A DNA stretch of 7,086 nucleotides from Candidatus Sulfotelmatobacter sp. (GCA_030151135.1 JASLEQ010000390.1:1-7086), one strand, 5' to 3'. Counted from the stretch's first letter, positions 1 through 6,402 are shown. The notes: a model not told the origin generated them from the sequence alone. Made by a program: numbers and translations.

Positions 1-480
1 GGCAGTCAGGTTGCCTTTGGTTTTTTCCGCCATCAGGCTCAAGGTATCAATCGTCTGCCGCGCCCCGATAATGTCCACGCGCGGTTGCTCGCCCTGCTGG
101 CGCATCAATCCCAGTTGCAGCATCGCGGTCATGTAGAGCGAGGCGAGAAACCGCTCAAAGGTGATTTCGAAATCCTTCACCGAATGCCCGCTTAGCTCGA
201 CTTCTTTGTCGAGATCGCGCGCTGATTGCCGGTAGGCATCGGCTTGCGCTTGCTGCTCCGCGGCGGTCGGCGGAGTTGGCATCTCACGCTCCGTCGTGGA
301 GGCGCCCTCGGCGTCTGCCGGGTTGGCGACGGTTTCCTGCGATGTTTCCGCCGGCGGCATCTCTACCGATTGCTTCGGAGTCTCCACCTCTTCCGGAGCC
401 TCTGAGCGCAGAGCGCCATCCGGCGTGAATAGCCGCCGGTCCGTCACTGTGAATCCTGAATCATTCTTCTTTTCAGCCAT
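1..480 (-). CDS. DUF1844 domain protein, C-terminus beyond the left edge
   Basis: The minus strand is open from an ATG at 480 to the left edge, giving 160 codons without a stop. The protein starts MAEKKNDSGFTVTDRRLF. Residues about 25-80 form a low-complexity stretch rich in Glu, Pro, Ala and Thr, probably disordered. From about residue 98 it matches my recollection of DUF1844: a helical segment FERFLASLYMTAMLQLGL (109-126), then a charged region and the family hallmark around DTLSLMAEKTKGNLT (145-159). The biochemical role of DUF1844 is not established; members are small and probably cytosolic. An in-frame ATG at 489 would add MKD. I prefer 480 because the GGGGA ending 8 nt upstream is better placed as a ribosome binding site. 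It lies 57 nt downstream of the YgfZ-like gene on the same strand with no convincing terminator between, so co-transcription is likely. Confidence 0.85.
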   Translation of the reverse strand, partial: MAEKKNDSGFTVTDRRLFTPDGALRSEAPEEVETPKQSVEMPPAETSQETVANPADAEGASTTEREMPTPPTAAEQQAQADAYRQSARDLDKEVELSGHSVKDFEITFERFLASLYMTAMLQLGLMRQQGEQPRVDIIGARQTIDTLSLMAEKTKGNLTA

Positions 481-537
481 ATCTTTCATCCCCACAAGAC
501 CTATAAGATCTGAATAAAGTTTTTTAGCAGACTCGCG

Positions 538-1629
538 TCAGCCTTGGCTATCCAGCTTCCCAAGAATCTCAGCGCTCAAGGGTAACGGAACGACACTTGC
601 CTTTGCGCCGCCAACGGTCACCTCTCGGCCCGGAGTTCTCACTTCCCGCCGGATATATCCGAGGGCCACAGCCCGAGCGGACCCAATCGAACTTACGCTC
701 GTGACCTCTCCAACTTCTTTTTCCGCGGAAAGAATCTTTGTGCCCGCCTCGGGTTGGCTACCGTCCACCAGAAACCCGGAAAACTTCCGGTGCACGGCGC
801 CCCGTGATCGAATTCTCTCCACGATTTCCTGCCCGACGTAGCATCCTTTGTTGAAATTCAGCGCCCTGGTCTGTTCCGTCTCCTGTGGCAACTCGCGGCC
901 CCGAATGTCCATACCGAACAACGGAATTCCTGAACTGATGCGCCAGAGCTCCAGCGCCTCGGAACCAACCGGTGTACCTCCGTGCTGTAACAGCGCGTTC
1001 CATGTTTTCTTCAGGTCAGCAGGGGCGAGCCACAGCTCATAGCTTTCAATCGCGGGATCGTCTCCGCGTACGACTGGGCAACTCACGCATTCGCAGTCAC
1101 AAGTGCATTTTGCGTCGGCCACTTCGAGCGAGTCCATCTCGGAGATTTGAATTCCCGCGGCCGCAAGCACCGATCGAGCCTTCGGGCCCGCGATCCCGAG
1201 GGCTGTCATTTCATCGCTAAGATTCTTCACCTCAACGTCATCCATGATGATGTAGTGATCGAAGGTCGCCAGGATCGTTTCGAGTTGGCTCCGGTCGGTA
1301 TCGACGACGATCGACTCTCCGCGGTGATACGCGTAAAGGTCTCCCAGAATATGCCCCTGCGGGTTGAGCAGAAATGCATAGACTCCATGCCCGGGCTGGA
1401 GGTCGCGGACGTTATTCGTGACCATGCCGTTCAACCAGCGCACGCGGTCGCCGCCGGTTAGCGAAAGCTTCGCCCGGTAGCCAAGGTCGTACACGCCACA
1501 ACCGGATCGCAAGGCGGCAAATTCGGCGTCTCTTCCACTGTAGGACGACGCCGTGGTTGCGCCCCGGTATTCGGCCACTGCCGCCGGTCGCGGCACTTCA
1601 CCCTGGGATTGGAGAACGGTCAATTCCAT
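538..1629 (-). CDS. ygfZ: YgfZ/IBA57-type folate-binding protein (Fe-S cluster and tRNA modification support)
   Basis: This 363-residue protein has the aminomethyltransferase (GcvT)-like fold of the YgfZ/COG0354 family. The family signature KGCYVGQE is at 261-268, followed by a basic segment ERIRSRG (271-277) and a C-terminal barrel-like domain (about 283-350). The N-terminal half has the usual GcvT-like features, with CGVYDLG at 44-50 and WLNGMVTNNV at 65-74. In E. coli and mitochondria, homologues bind tetrahydrofolate and help maintain or assemble [4Fe-4S] enzymes such as MiaB; the signature cysteine (C263 here) is important. The length is slightly above that of E. coli YgfZ. The odd feature is a cluster of five cysteines, CTCDCECVSC, at 175-184, between the N-terminal domain and the ELWLAP segment. 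The ATG at 1629 is 40 nt from the divergent dehydrogenase start and has no well-spaced Shine-Dalgarno sequence. The neighbouring downstream gene is the DUF1844 protein. Confidence 0.92.
   Translation of the reverse strand: MELTVLQSQGEVPRPAAVAEYRGATTASSYSGRDAEFAALRSGCGVYDLGYRAKLSLTGGDRVRWLNGMVTNNVRDLQPGHGVYAFLLNPQGHILGDLYAYHRGESIVVDTDRSQLETILATFDHYIIMDDVEVKNLSDEMTALGIAGPKARSVLAAAGIQISEMDSLEVADAKCTCDCECVSCPVVRGDDPAIESYELWLAPADLKKTWNALLQHGGTPVGSEALELWRISSGIPLFGMDIRGRELPQETEQTRALNFNKGCYVGQEIVERIRSRGAVHRKFSGFLVDGSQPEAGTKILSAEKEVGEVTSVSSIGSARAVALGYIRREVRTPGREVTVGGAKASVVPLPLSAEILGKLDSQG
1078..1107 (-). other. Five-cysteine cluster CxCxCxCxxC inside the YgfZ homologue
   Basis: Codons 175-184 of the YgfZ-like gene read CTCDCECVSC. 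The frame was checked base by base on the minus strand. The cluster follows VADAK and precedes PVVRGDD. It lies in what is probably a loop before the strand bearing ELWLAP. As far as I recall, the well-studied family members have no such cluster, their conserved cysteine being the one in KGCYxGQE. The spacing could bind a metal ion or Fe-S species, but the sequence alone does not show this. Confidence 0.7.
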
Positions 1630-1640
1630 ACCTGTATTGG

Positions 1641-1646
1641 ATTATA
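1641..1646 (-). promoter_or_regulatory. Candidate -10 box (TATAAT) for the ygfZ-DUF1844 unit
   Basis: Read on the minus strand, a perfect TATAAT lies in the divergent gap and ends 11 nt before the ygfZ ATG. There is no recognisable TTGACA about 17 nt upstream. A start site 6-8 nt past the box would leave a leader of only about 3-5 nt. This is a motif match only. Confidence 0.4.
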
Positions 1647-1669
1647 GCGAGTGTGGTAACGTTCCAGCG

Positions 1670-2749
1670 GTGAGCAGCAATTCCGCAAACCAGAAACGGG
1701 TTGCCGTGATCCCTGGCGACGGCATTGGTAAAGAGGTGATTCCTCAGGCAGTTAACGCGATCAAGGCCGCCGGGGCCCCGGTCGAGATGACTGACTTTGA
1801 CTGGGGAGCCGACCGCTACCTTCGCGACCAGACCACCGTCCCGCTCGATGGCTTCGCCATCCTCGCCCGGGACTTCGACGCCATCCTGGTCGGCGCGTTT
1901 GGAGACCCGCGCGTAAAGACCAATGTTCACGCCAAAGAGATCCTACTCGGCATGCGCTTCAAGATGGATCTTTACGCGAATGTGCGCCCTGTCCGTCTGC
2001 TCGACGCCGCGCTTTGTCCGCTCAAAGGCGTTGAACCGAAAGACGTGGACTTCGTCGTCCTCCGTGAAAATACTGAAGGCGTATATACCGACGCCGGAGG
2101 CGTCTTCAAGCAGGGGACTCCAGACGAGATCGCAACACAAGAAGACATCAACACGCGCAAAGGCGTCGAGCGCATCATCCGCTACGCCTTTGATTACTGC
2201 CAGACCCATACCAAGTTGGACGGTTCCCGGCGAAGCAAAGTCCTGATGTGCGATAAGTCCAACGCCATGACCCATGCCGGCGGCCTCTGGCAACGCGTCT
2301 TTAAAGAAGTCGGCGCCGAATATCCCAGGATTACCGCGCAACACATGTATGTCGACGCGCTTTGCATGCAGATGGTGCGGGATCCGCGCCAGTTCGACGT
2401 GATCGTCACGAATAACATGTTCGGCGACATCATCACCGATCTCGCAGCCGGACTTCAGGGAGGCCTCGGTATGGCTGCCAGCGGCAACATTCATCCCGGC
2501 CGCACATCAATGTTCGAGCCAGTCCACGGTTCCGCCCCGCCCATTGCAGGAAAGAACCAGGCAAACCCCTTTGGGGCCATCCTCACGGCGGCCATGATGC
2601 TGCGGCACCTGGGATTCGACAAAGAGCCAGACAAAATCGAAGCGGCAGTACTCGAAGCCGTTCGCCAGAAGAAAACGACGCAAGACATCGGCGGATCTTT
2701 GGGCACAACCGAAGCCGGCGCGTTCATTGCCGAGTGGGTTGGCCGGTAG
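1670..2749 (+). CDS. leuB: 3-isopropylmalate dehydrogenase-like decarboxylating dehydrogenase
   Basis: This 359-residue protein belongs to the isocitrate/isopropylmalate dehydrogenase family. LeuB oxidises and decarboxylates 3-isopropylmalate in leucine synthesis, in the cytosol as a dimer. Visible motifs are [11 protein letters not shown] (13-23), [11 protein letters not shown] (129-139), CDKSNAM (194-200), VDALCM (228-233), NMFGDIITD (249-257) and FEPVHGSAP (282-290). The family substrate and metal residues are present: R96, R106, R132, Y139, K196, D229, D253 and D257. The L92-L93 pair matches the leucines that contact the isopropyl group in Thermus LeuB. The overall sequence resembles actinobacterial-type LeuB. 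Where Thermus LeuB has the NAD-binding Asp278 (SAPD), this protein has Pro (P291). The start is GTG at 1670, placing the dinucleotide-fold motif near the N-terminus; an open extension to an ATG at 1553 would run antisense into ygfZ and has no family counterpart. There is no clear Shine-Dalgarno. No leuA/C/D is nearby, so a related activity (tartrate or another malate-type substrate) cannot be excluded. Confidence 0.85.
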   Translation: MSSNSANQKRVAVIPGDGIGKEVIPQAVNAIKAAGAPVEMTDFDWGADRYLRDQTTVPLDGFAILARDFDAILVGAFGDPRVKTNVHAKEILLGMRFKMDLYANVRPVRLLDAALCPLKGVEPKDVDFVVLRENTEGVYTDAGGVFKQGTPDEIATQEDINTRKGVERIIRYAFDYCQTHTKLDGSRRSKVLMCDKSNAMTHAGGLWQRVFKEVGAEYPRITAQHMYVDALCMQMVRDPRQFDVIVTNNMFGDIITDLAAGLQGGLGMAASGNIHPGRTSMFEPVHGSAPPIAGKNQANPFGAILTAAMMLRHLGFDKEPDKIEAAVLEAVRQKKTTQDIGGSLGTTEAGAFIAEWVGR

Positions 2750-2760
2750 TCGCCCGCGAT

Positions 2761-2841
2761 AAAAGAAAACCGCCACGGATCCGGCCGGATGCACACAGCT
2801 CAAAGACGCTTGATCTGGGTGACCCTGCGCAAATCCGTGGC
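2761..2841 (-). terminator. Possible intrinsic terminator of the GH18 gene
   Basis: For transcription leaving the glycosidase gene on the minus strand, the 70-bp palindrome would form a stem that ends in GGC. It is followed almost directly by GGTTTTCTTTT (complement of 2761-2771). A GC-containing stem followed by a T-rich run fits an intrinsic terminator, though the stem is long and interrupted. No T-run follows the stem on the plus strand, so termination of the dehydrogenase there is not supported. Confidence 0.4.
2772..2841. repeat. 70-bp imperfect palindrome between convergent genes (REP-like)
   Basis: The element is symmetric about one centre. The outer arms GCCACGGAT (2772-2780) and ATCCGTGGC (2833-2841) pair perfectly over 9 bp. 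The inner arms CACACAGCTCAA (2792-2803) and TTGATCTGGGTG (2810-2821) pair at 10 of 12 positions around a 6-nt loop. The 11-nt segments between inner and outer arms are equal in length on both sides but pair poorly. It occupies most of the gap between the dehydrogenase and glycosidase stop codons. The shape and the CGGAT/ATCCG words suggest a decayed copy of a dispersed extragenic palindrome; only one copy is visible here. Confidence 0.6.
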
Positions 2842-2866
2842 CAATGTTGTTCCAGCCCGATTCGAT

Positions 2867-3997
2867 CTATTGCCAGGCGTTGTACATTGCATGCAGCAAG
2901 TCTTGCGATGTCCCGTCATAGTCCCCGCTTAGTTCCCACATGAACACGCCGCCGAAGCCGCGCGACTTCACATAAGCCACTTTGTTCGCAGTTGACGAAA
3001 CGCTGTCGTAAGTAATGAACCCCGGGATCGTCGAATTCGTCAGGTACGGCGCCGCTGCCGCCACGTCGTATCCGTTCTTCCATCCCTGCTGGTTGATCCG
3101 CTGCTTGATATAGGTTCCATATTCCTGCGAGGTGCTTACGCAACTCGGACAGGAAGTCCAGTTCGTATCCACGCCATCCCACTCGTAGCCGTAGAACGGC
3201 GTACCGATATTCAGCTGAGAAACCGGCACACCGAAATTGCCTTGATATACGTCCATGGAAGTCTTGACGCTGCCGACCTGCTCTGGGTCTGCAGGATCCT
3301 GCAGCAAGGGAGAAACCAGCCCGGTCGCGCCCGACCACGGTCCGTAGAAGTCGTACGTCATCACGTTGAAAAAGTCGACCATAGGGGCTAGCGCGGGAAT
3401 GTCGAGCCCCGATCCATACCAGATCGGATCCGCCGTCACCGCCATCGAAATCAGCCACGGGGAAGGCAATCCGTTGCGCAGTTCCTGAATCAGCGTGGTG
3501 CAATTGGCGCGATCCACCGCATTGGGAACCTCCCAGTCAATATCTACGCCGTCATACCCATACTTGGTCAGAAACGCGAGCACATTCGTCACGAAGTTCT
3601 GCCGCGATGTCTCCGAAGCCGCCATGCGGTTGAAGCGCGGTCCCTGAATGCCGTCCCCGCCTCCGATCGAGATCAACACCTTCACGCCCGCTTGATGAGC
3701 CTTCGAAATCAGCTGTGGTTCAAGCAAGCCCTGGGGAATCTGTAACGTGCCGTCAGCCGCGACCGACAACAGTAGAAAAGCATGCGCGATATGAGTGAGC
3801 TTGGTGTAAGGAATCTGCGAAGCCGTGTAGGGAGGTGTGTTGTACTTCGACCAACTGGTGTAGTAACCCAACAAGCGTTTCTGAGATGTGCCGGATTGCT
3901 GCGCTGCAAGGGGCTTGGCGCCGAAGCCTGCCACTATGAAAACGATCAACGCGAAGAAATAAACAGGAGAGAAATGCCAGGACTTGGAAGAACTCAT
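2867..3997 (-). CDS. Secreted GH18 (chitinase-like) glycoside hydrolase
   Basis: This 376-residue protein has a signal peptide: a short polar/basic N-terminus, a hydrophobic core at about 11-26 (PVYFFALIVFIVAGFG) and a probable cleavage after KPLAA near 32. The rest is a single GH18 barrel. The first strand is RLLGYYTSW (41-49), followed by the SxGG motif ISIGGG (109-114). The catalytic motif DGVDIDWE is at 149-156, with E156 as the acid/base and D154 as its assisting Asp. MTYD is at 213-216 and the terminal-strand Trp is in VFMWELSGD (351-359). GH18 enzymes cleave beta-1,4-linked N-acetylglucosamine polymers by substrate-assisted catalysis; all expected active-site residues are present, so activity is likely. 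A CPSC pair (283-286) may form a disulfide. No separate carbohydrate-binding module is seen, so soluble chitin oligomers or peptidoglycan-type substrates are possible. The ATG at 3997 is preceded by GACGAGG at 6-nt spacing. Confidence 0.93.
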   Translation of the reverse strand: MSSSKSWHFSPVYFFALIVFIVAGFGAKPLAAQQSGTSQKRLLGYYTSWSKYNTPPYTASQIPYTKLTHIAHAFLLLSVAADGTLQIPQGLLEPQLISKAHQAGVKVLISIGGGDGIQGPRFNRMAASETSRQNFVTNVLAFLTKYGYDGVDIDWEVPNAVDRANCTTLIQELRNGLPSPWLISMAVTADPIWYGSGLDIPALAPMVDFFNVMTYDFYGPWSGATGLVSPLLQDPADPEQVGSVKTSMDVYQGNFGVPVSQLNIGTPFYGYEWDGVDTNWTSCPSCVSTSQEYGTYIKQRINQQGWKNGYDVAAAAPYLTNSTIPGFITYDSVSSTANKVAYVKSRGFGGVFMWELSGDYDGTSQDLLHAMYNAWQ

Positions 3998-4052
3998 CGT
4001 GAACCTCGTCTGCGGAAGGATTGAATCGAAGTGGCCAAAACCGAGCGCGCTG

Positions 4053-4058
4053 ATTCTA
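4053..4058 (-). promoter_or_regulatory. Candidate extended -10 box of the GH18 gene
   Basis: On the minus strand the sequence TGGTAGAAT lies about 55 nt upstream of the glycosidase ATG. It combines a TG dinucleotide with a 5-of-6 match to TATAAT. No good -35 hexamer is seen at the usual distance, as expected for extended -10 promoters. A leader of about 45-50 nt would contain the Shine-Dalgarno-like GAGG. The gap from 3998 to 4088 therefore probably carries the gene's own promoter, separate from the methyltransferase upstream. Confidence 0.35.
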
Positions 4059-4088
4059 CCACTTTTAGTCTTGGGCGCCCCGAATCTG

Positions 4089-4727
4089 CTACCCGCGTCT
4101 GCCCGTCAGTAGCGCGAGTTCCCTCCACTTCCATTGGCAATCCACGTCGATAAATCCGATCTGGCGCAACCATCCCAGCTGCGTTTTCAAATCCAGCAAC
4201 TTGTTCGATGGATCTTCGGTCTCAACCGTGAATCCGATCCGCTGCAGAAACTCCTCGTGTAACTGCTGCGAAGGCGAGGATACATGCTCCAGATTGCAGA
4301 AAACTCCACCGGTATTCAACAGGCCGAAAATCTCCCCATACAACGCCTGCTTCCGCTCATGCACAAGATGGTGGATGGCGAAGCTGGAAATCACGGCATC
4401 GAACTTGCCAAGTGCAGGCAGAGGCTCGTCCAGGTTGTGTTCGACGATCCGAATGCTGCCGTCCGCGCCAAAACGTTTCTGCGCTGCCGCAAGCATGGCG
4501 GGTGAAAAATCTACCGCGACCGCCTCGGTGTCTGGATGTTGCGCCCGCACGAGCGCCAGCAAGCGTCCGTCCCCTGTGCCGAGATCCAGAATTCGCCCCG
4601 TTTCCGCCGGGACAAACTCCAGCAGCGCGGCCTCTCCTTCGCCGCGATGTGCAATCAAGTCGGCCCGCTGTAAATAATCTTTGACGTGCTCGCTCGAAGT
4701 CCACAAATTCACCGCATTCGCATTCAT
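4089..4727 (-). CDS. Class I SAM-dependent methyltransferase, substrate unknown
   Basis: This 212-residue protein has a Rossmann-type methyltransferase fold. The SAM-binding motif I is ILDLGTGDGRL (46-56). The acidic residue ending strand 2 is D73 in AVDFSPAML. A third acidic position is in HNLDEPL (98-104), and the motif IV/post-IV segment is FDAVISSFAIHHL (109-121). The C-terminus ends in a characteristic WKWRELALLTGRR segment (199-211), which I have seen in similar bacterial methyltransferases annotated only as type 11/12. The protein is cytosolic, with no signal peptide or membrane segment. The frame stays open to an ATG at 4958, but that extension overlaps the signal peptide region of the divergent gene and is Gly/Cys-rich without family resemblance. 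I therefore start at the ATG at 4727 (MNANAVNLW). No Shine-Dalgarno precedes this ATG; a TATAGT box ends 7 nt upstream. The substrate cannot be told from the sequence. Confidence 0.88.
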   Translation of the reverse strand: MNANAVNLWTSSEHVKDYLQRADLIAHRGEGEAALLEFVPAETGRILDLGTGDGRLLALVRAQHPDTEAVAVDFSPAMLAAAQKRFGADGSIRIVEHNLDEPLPALGKFDAVISSFAIHHLVHERKQALYGEIFGLLNTGGVFCNLEHVSSPSQQLHEEFLQRIGFTVETEDPSNKLLDLKTQLGWLRQIGFIDVDCQWKWRELALLTGRRG

Positions 4728-4734
4728 CCATGCA

Positions 4735-4740
4735 ACTATA
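4735..4740 (-). promoter_or_regulatory. Candidate -10 box (TATAGT) of the methyltransferase gene
   Basis: On the minus strand TATAGT (5 of 6 to consensus) ends exactly 7 nt before the chosen ATG at 4727. Transcription would then begin at or next to the start codon, implying a leaderless mRNA. This agrees with the missing Shine-Dalgarno. No clear -35 hexamer is seen. Confidence 0.4.
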
Positions 4741-4742
4741 GG

Positions 4743-4758
4743 CGAGCGTATACACTCG
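4743..4758. promoter_or_regulatory. 16-bp dyad in the divergent gap, possible operator
   Basis: The sequence CGAGCGTATACACTCG is palindromic at 14 of 16 positions, centred between 4750 and 4751 on GTATAC. It sits between the methyltransferase start (4727) and the metallopeptidase start (4765). It is directly upstream of the candidate TATAGT box on the minus strand and close to TATACA/TACACT sequences on the plus strand. Its size and place suit a dimeric repressor or activator controlling both genes. No regulator gene is present in the window, so the assignment rests on symmetry alone. Confidence 0.35.
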
Positions 4759-4764
4759 AAAGGA

Positions 4765-6291
4765 ATGAAAAGGGTCGGAATGCTTCCTTGCCGGGTTCTG
4801 AGGTCGCTATCGTGGATCGTACTGCTTGGGGCCATCTGCGCGTTGCCCGTGCGCGCGAAGGATCCGGCCCCTGCACCGGCGCAAACCCAGCAACCTACGC
4901 AGCCCGTCCCCCCGCCTGAGAAGGCCCCTGATACTGACCATCCCGAGGTCAAAATCACCCCACGGCAGGCGGAGGAACTTTTTCACTCCGTCGACGAGAT
5001 ACTGGAATTTGACAGCAAGCAGACGGGCCTGCCCATCAAGCATAAAGTCAAACGCCGCCTGACCAGCCGCGACGAAGTCGTCGCTTACCTGACAGACCAT
5101 CTCAACGACGAAGACGTTCGACGCCTCCGCCGGTCGGAGTTGGTGCTTAAGAAATTCGGTCTCCTTCCACGCGATTTCGATCTCCAGACTTTCATGGTTG
5201 CTCTGCTGAAAGAAGAAGTGGCTGGTTATTACGACCCGAAAACGAAAACGGTCAACCTCCTCGACTGGGTCCCCATGGAAGAACAGGAGCCGGTCATGGC
5301 GCACGAGCTAACCCACGCGCTACAAGACCAGGACATCAACCTCCAGAAATGGATGAAACGAGGCGACAAGGACCTGGGTGAAATTAAGAAAGACCCCACT
5401 CCGGAAGATATCGAAAACGATGAAATCGATAATGCGCGCGAAGCGGTCATCGAGGGCCAGGCGCAGGCCATGATGTTTCAATACGCCATAGCTCCGACCG
5501 GCCATTCCATCGTTACCTCTCCTGAACTCGTCAAGGCCATGGAGGAAGAGACGCTAACCGGTACTTCGAGCACAAAGGTCTTTAATGACTCCCCGATCTT
5601 CATGAAAGAATCGCTGACGTTTCCCTATAGCTATGGCATGAATTTCATTCTCGAACTGATGCAGAAAGGCGGCAAGGACAAGGCCTTCGCAGCGCTGCTG
5701 CACAATCCTCCGCACACCACACGCCAGATCATGCAACCGGAAACGTATCTTGCGGGCGAGAGAATTCCTCCCATGTTCGTGCCAGATTTCAAAAAGGACT
5801 TCAGGGATTACGAGAAATTCGATATCGGCGCGATGGGGGAATTTGACGTCGATCTTCTGGTCGAACAATATTGCGGCAAAGACATTGCAAAGAAGGTTTA
5901 TCCCGAGTGGCGCGGAGGCTACTACTACGCGGCCAAATCGAAGACGGATAATACCGCGCCGCTTGGCTTGCTTTATGTATCGCGCTGGTCCAGTCCGGAG
6001 AGTGCGTCGCAATTCGCGGGCATCTATGCGAGTTCACTCAGGGAACGATACAAGCAGCTGAGCCCAGTCAGCGGCTCCCAGCAAACCGACGCGCCCAGCG
6101 AAACTTCTTCGAAAGAAAAAGCGTCGATGCCGGAGCAACTATCCGGCCGCCACGCATGGACCACCGAAGAGGGAACTGTGGTCATCGAACAGGAAGGCGA
6201 CAGCGTGCTGGTTAGCGAGAGCCTTCAACCAACCACGACCACCACGCTGGAGTCGGAGATTTTCGGAACACCGGCGCGAGCCAACAAGTAG
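4765..6291 (+). CDS. Secreted HExxH zinc metallopeptidase-like protein
   Basis: The protein is 508 residues from the ATG at 4765. A signal peptide is visible: basic N-terminus with hydrophobic core SWIVLLGAICALPV and probable cleavage after VRA near residue 31. A Pro/Gln/Ala-rich linker follows (about 34-56). The core has AGYYDP (153-158), then the zinc motif MAHELTHALQDQ with H180, E181 and H184. About 46 residues later comes AVIEGQAQAM, whose E230 is a plausible third zinc ligand (gluzincin-type arrangement). A later FPYSYGMNFI...NPPHTTRQIMQPETYL region (286-329) matches a pattern I recall from uncharacterised exported bacterial metallopeptidases. The C-terminal third is unassigned. The role is presumably periplasmic or extracellular proteolysis; the substrate is unknown. 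Start choice: AAAGGA abuts the ATG at 4765, which is too close, whereas AGGG lies 5 nt before an in-frame ATG at 4780; both keep the signal peptide. The frame upstream to 4681 overlaps the methyltransferase and is unlikely to be coding. Confidence 0.85.
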   Translation: MKRVGMLPCRVLRSLSWIVLLGAICALPVRAKDPAPAPAQTQQPTQPVPPPEKAPDTDHPEVKITPRQAEELFHSVDEILEFDSKQTGLPIKHKVKRRLTSRDEVVAYLTDHLNDEDVRRLRRSELVLKKFGLLPRDFDLQTFMVALLKEEVAGYYDPKTKTVNLLDWVPMEEQEPVMAHELTHALQDQDINLQKWMKRGDKDLGEIKKDPTPEDIENDEIDNAREAVIEGQAQAMMFQYAIAPTGHSIVTSPELVKAMEEETLTGTSSTKVFNDSPIFMKESLTFPYSYGMNFILELMQKGGKDKAFAALLHNPPHTTRQIMQPETYLAGERIPPMFVPDFKKDFRDYEKFDIGAMGEFDVDLLVEQYCGKDIAKKVYPEWRGGYYYAAKSKTDNTAPLGLLYVSRWSSPESASQFAGIYASSLRERYKQLSPVSGSQQTDAPSETSSKEKASMPEQLSGRHAWTTEEGTVVIEQEGDSVLVSESLQPTTTTTLESEIFGTPARANK

Positions 6292-6315
6292 TATCGTACG
6301 AATCTGATTCGCACT

Positions 6316-6376
6316 TCTGTCAGAACCCTCAAGATGTTTCTCGCGGCCCGTTTTTTACAGGACATCTGTCTGAACC
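6316..6376. repeat. Short direct repeat in the convergent gap
   Basis: TCTGTCAGAACC (6316-6327) recurs as TCTGTCTGAACC (6365-6376), with 11 of 12 bases matching and a 49-nt period. It lies in the 111-bp gap between the metallopeptidase and the retropepsin-like gene. A TTTTTT run (6351-6356) falls between the copies, but I see no strong stem just before it, so I do not call a terminator. The repeat may be chance. Confidence 0.3.
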
Positions 6377-6402
6377 GGCGATGGGTCCGCGCGTGGCCAA
6401 CT

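Noticed and set aside
296..517. 73-codon plus-strand frame opposite the DUF1844 gene
   Set aside because: It is antisense to the low-complexity N-terminal part of DUF1844; its Ser/Ala-rich composition reflects that complement.
1553..1669. 39-residue N-terminal extension of the dehydrogenase frame from an ATG at 1553
   Set aside because: It runs antisense into the start of ygfZ and precedes the family's usual N-terminus; the GTG at 1670 places VIPGDGIG about 13 residues from the start, as in relatives.
1943..2494. 183-codon open frame antisense to the dehydrogenase
   Set aside because: It lies wholly inside a well-supported gene, has no recognisable domain and is explained by codon bias of the opposite strand.
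2916..3503. 195-codon open frame on the minus strand inside the GH18 gene
   Set aside because: It is an alternate frame of the same strand within a gene showing all GH18 motifs; its sequence has no recognisable features.
4073..4080. GGGCGCCC palindrome downstream of the methyltransferase
   Set aside because: It is only 8 bp with no loop and no T-run on the minus strand, so it is not convincing as a terminator or operator.
4728..4958. 77-residue N-terminal extension of the methyltransferase frame
   Set aside because: It is antisense to the signal peptide and linker of the metallopeptidase, has Gly/Cys-rich composition without family resemblance, and the ATG at 4727 gives a normal-length protein.
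6292..6402. TTTTTT run after the metallopeptidase as an intrinsic terminator
   Set aside because: No stable stem directly precedes the T-run; the only nearby inverted repeat (AGATGT/ACATCT) spans the run rather than preceding it.
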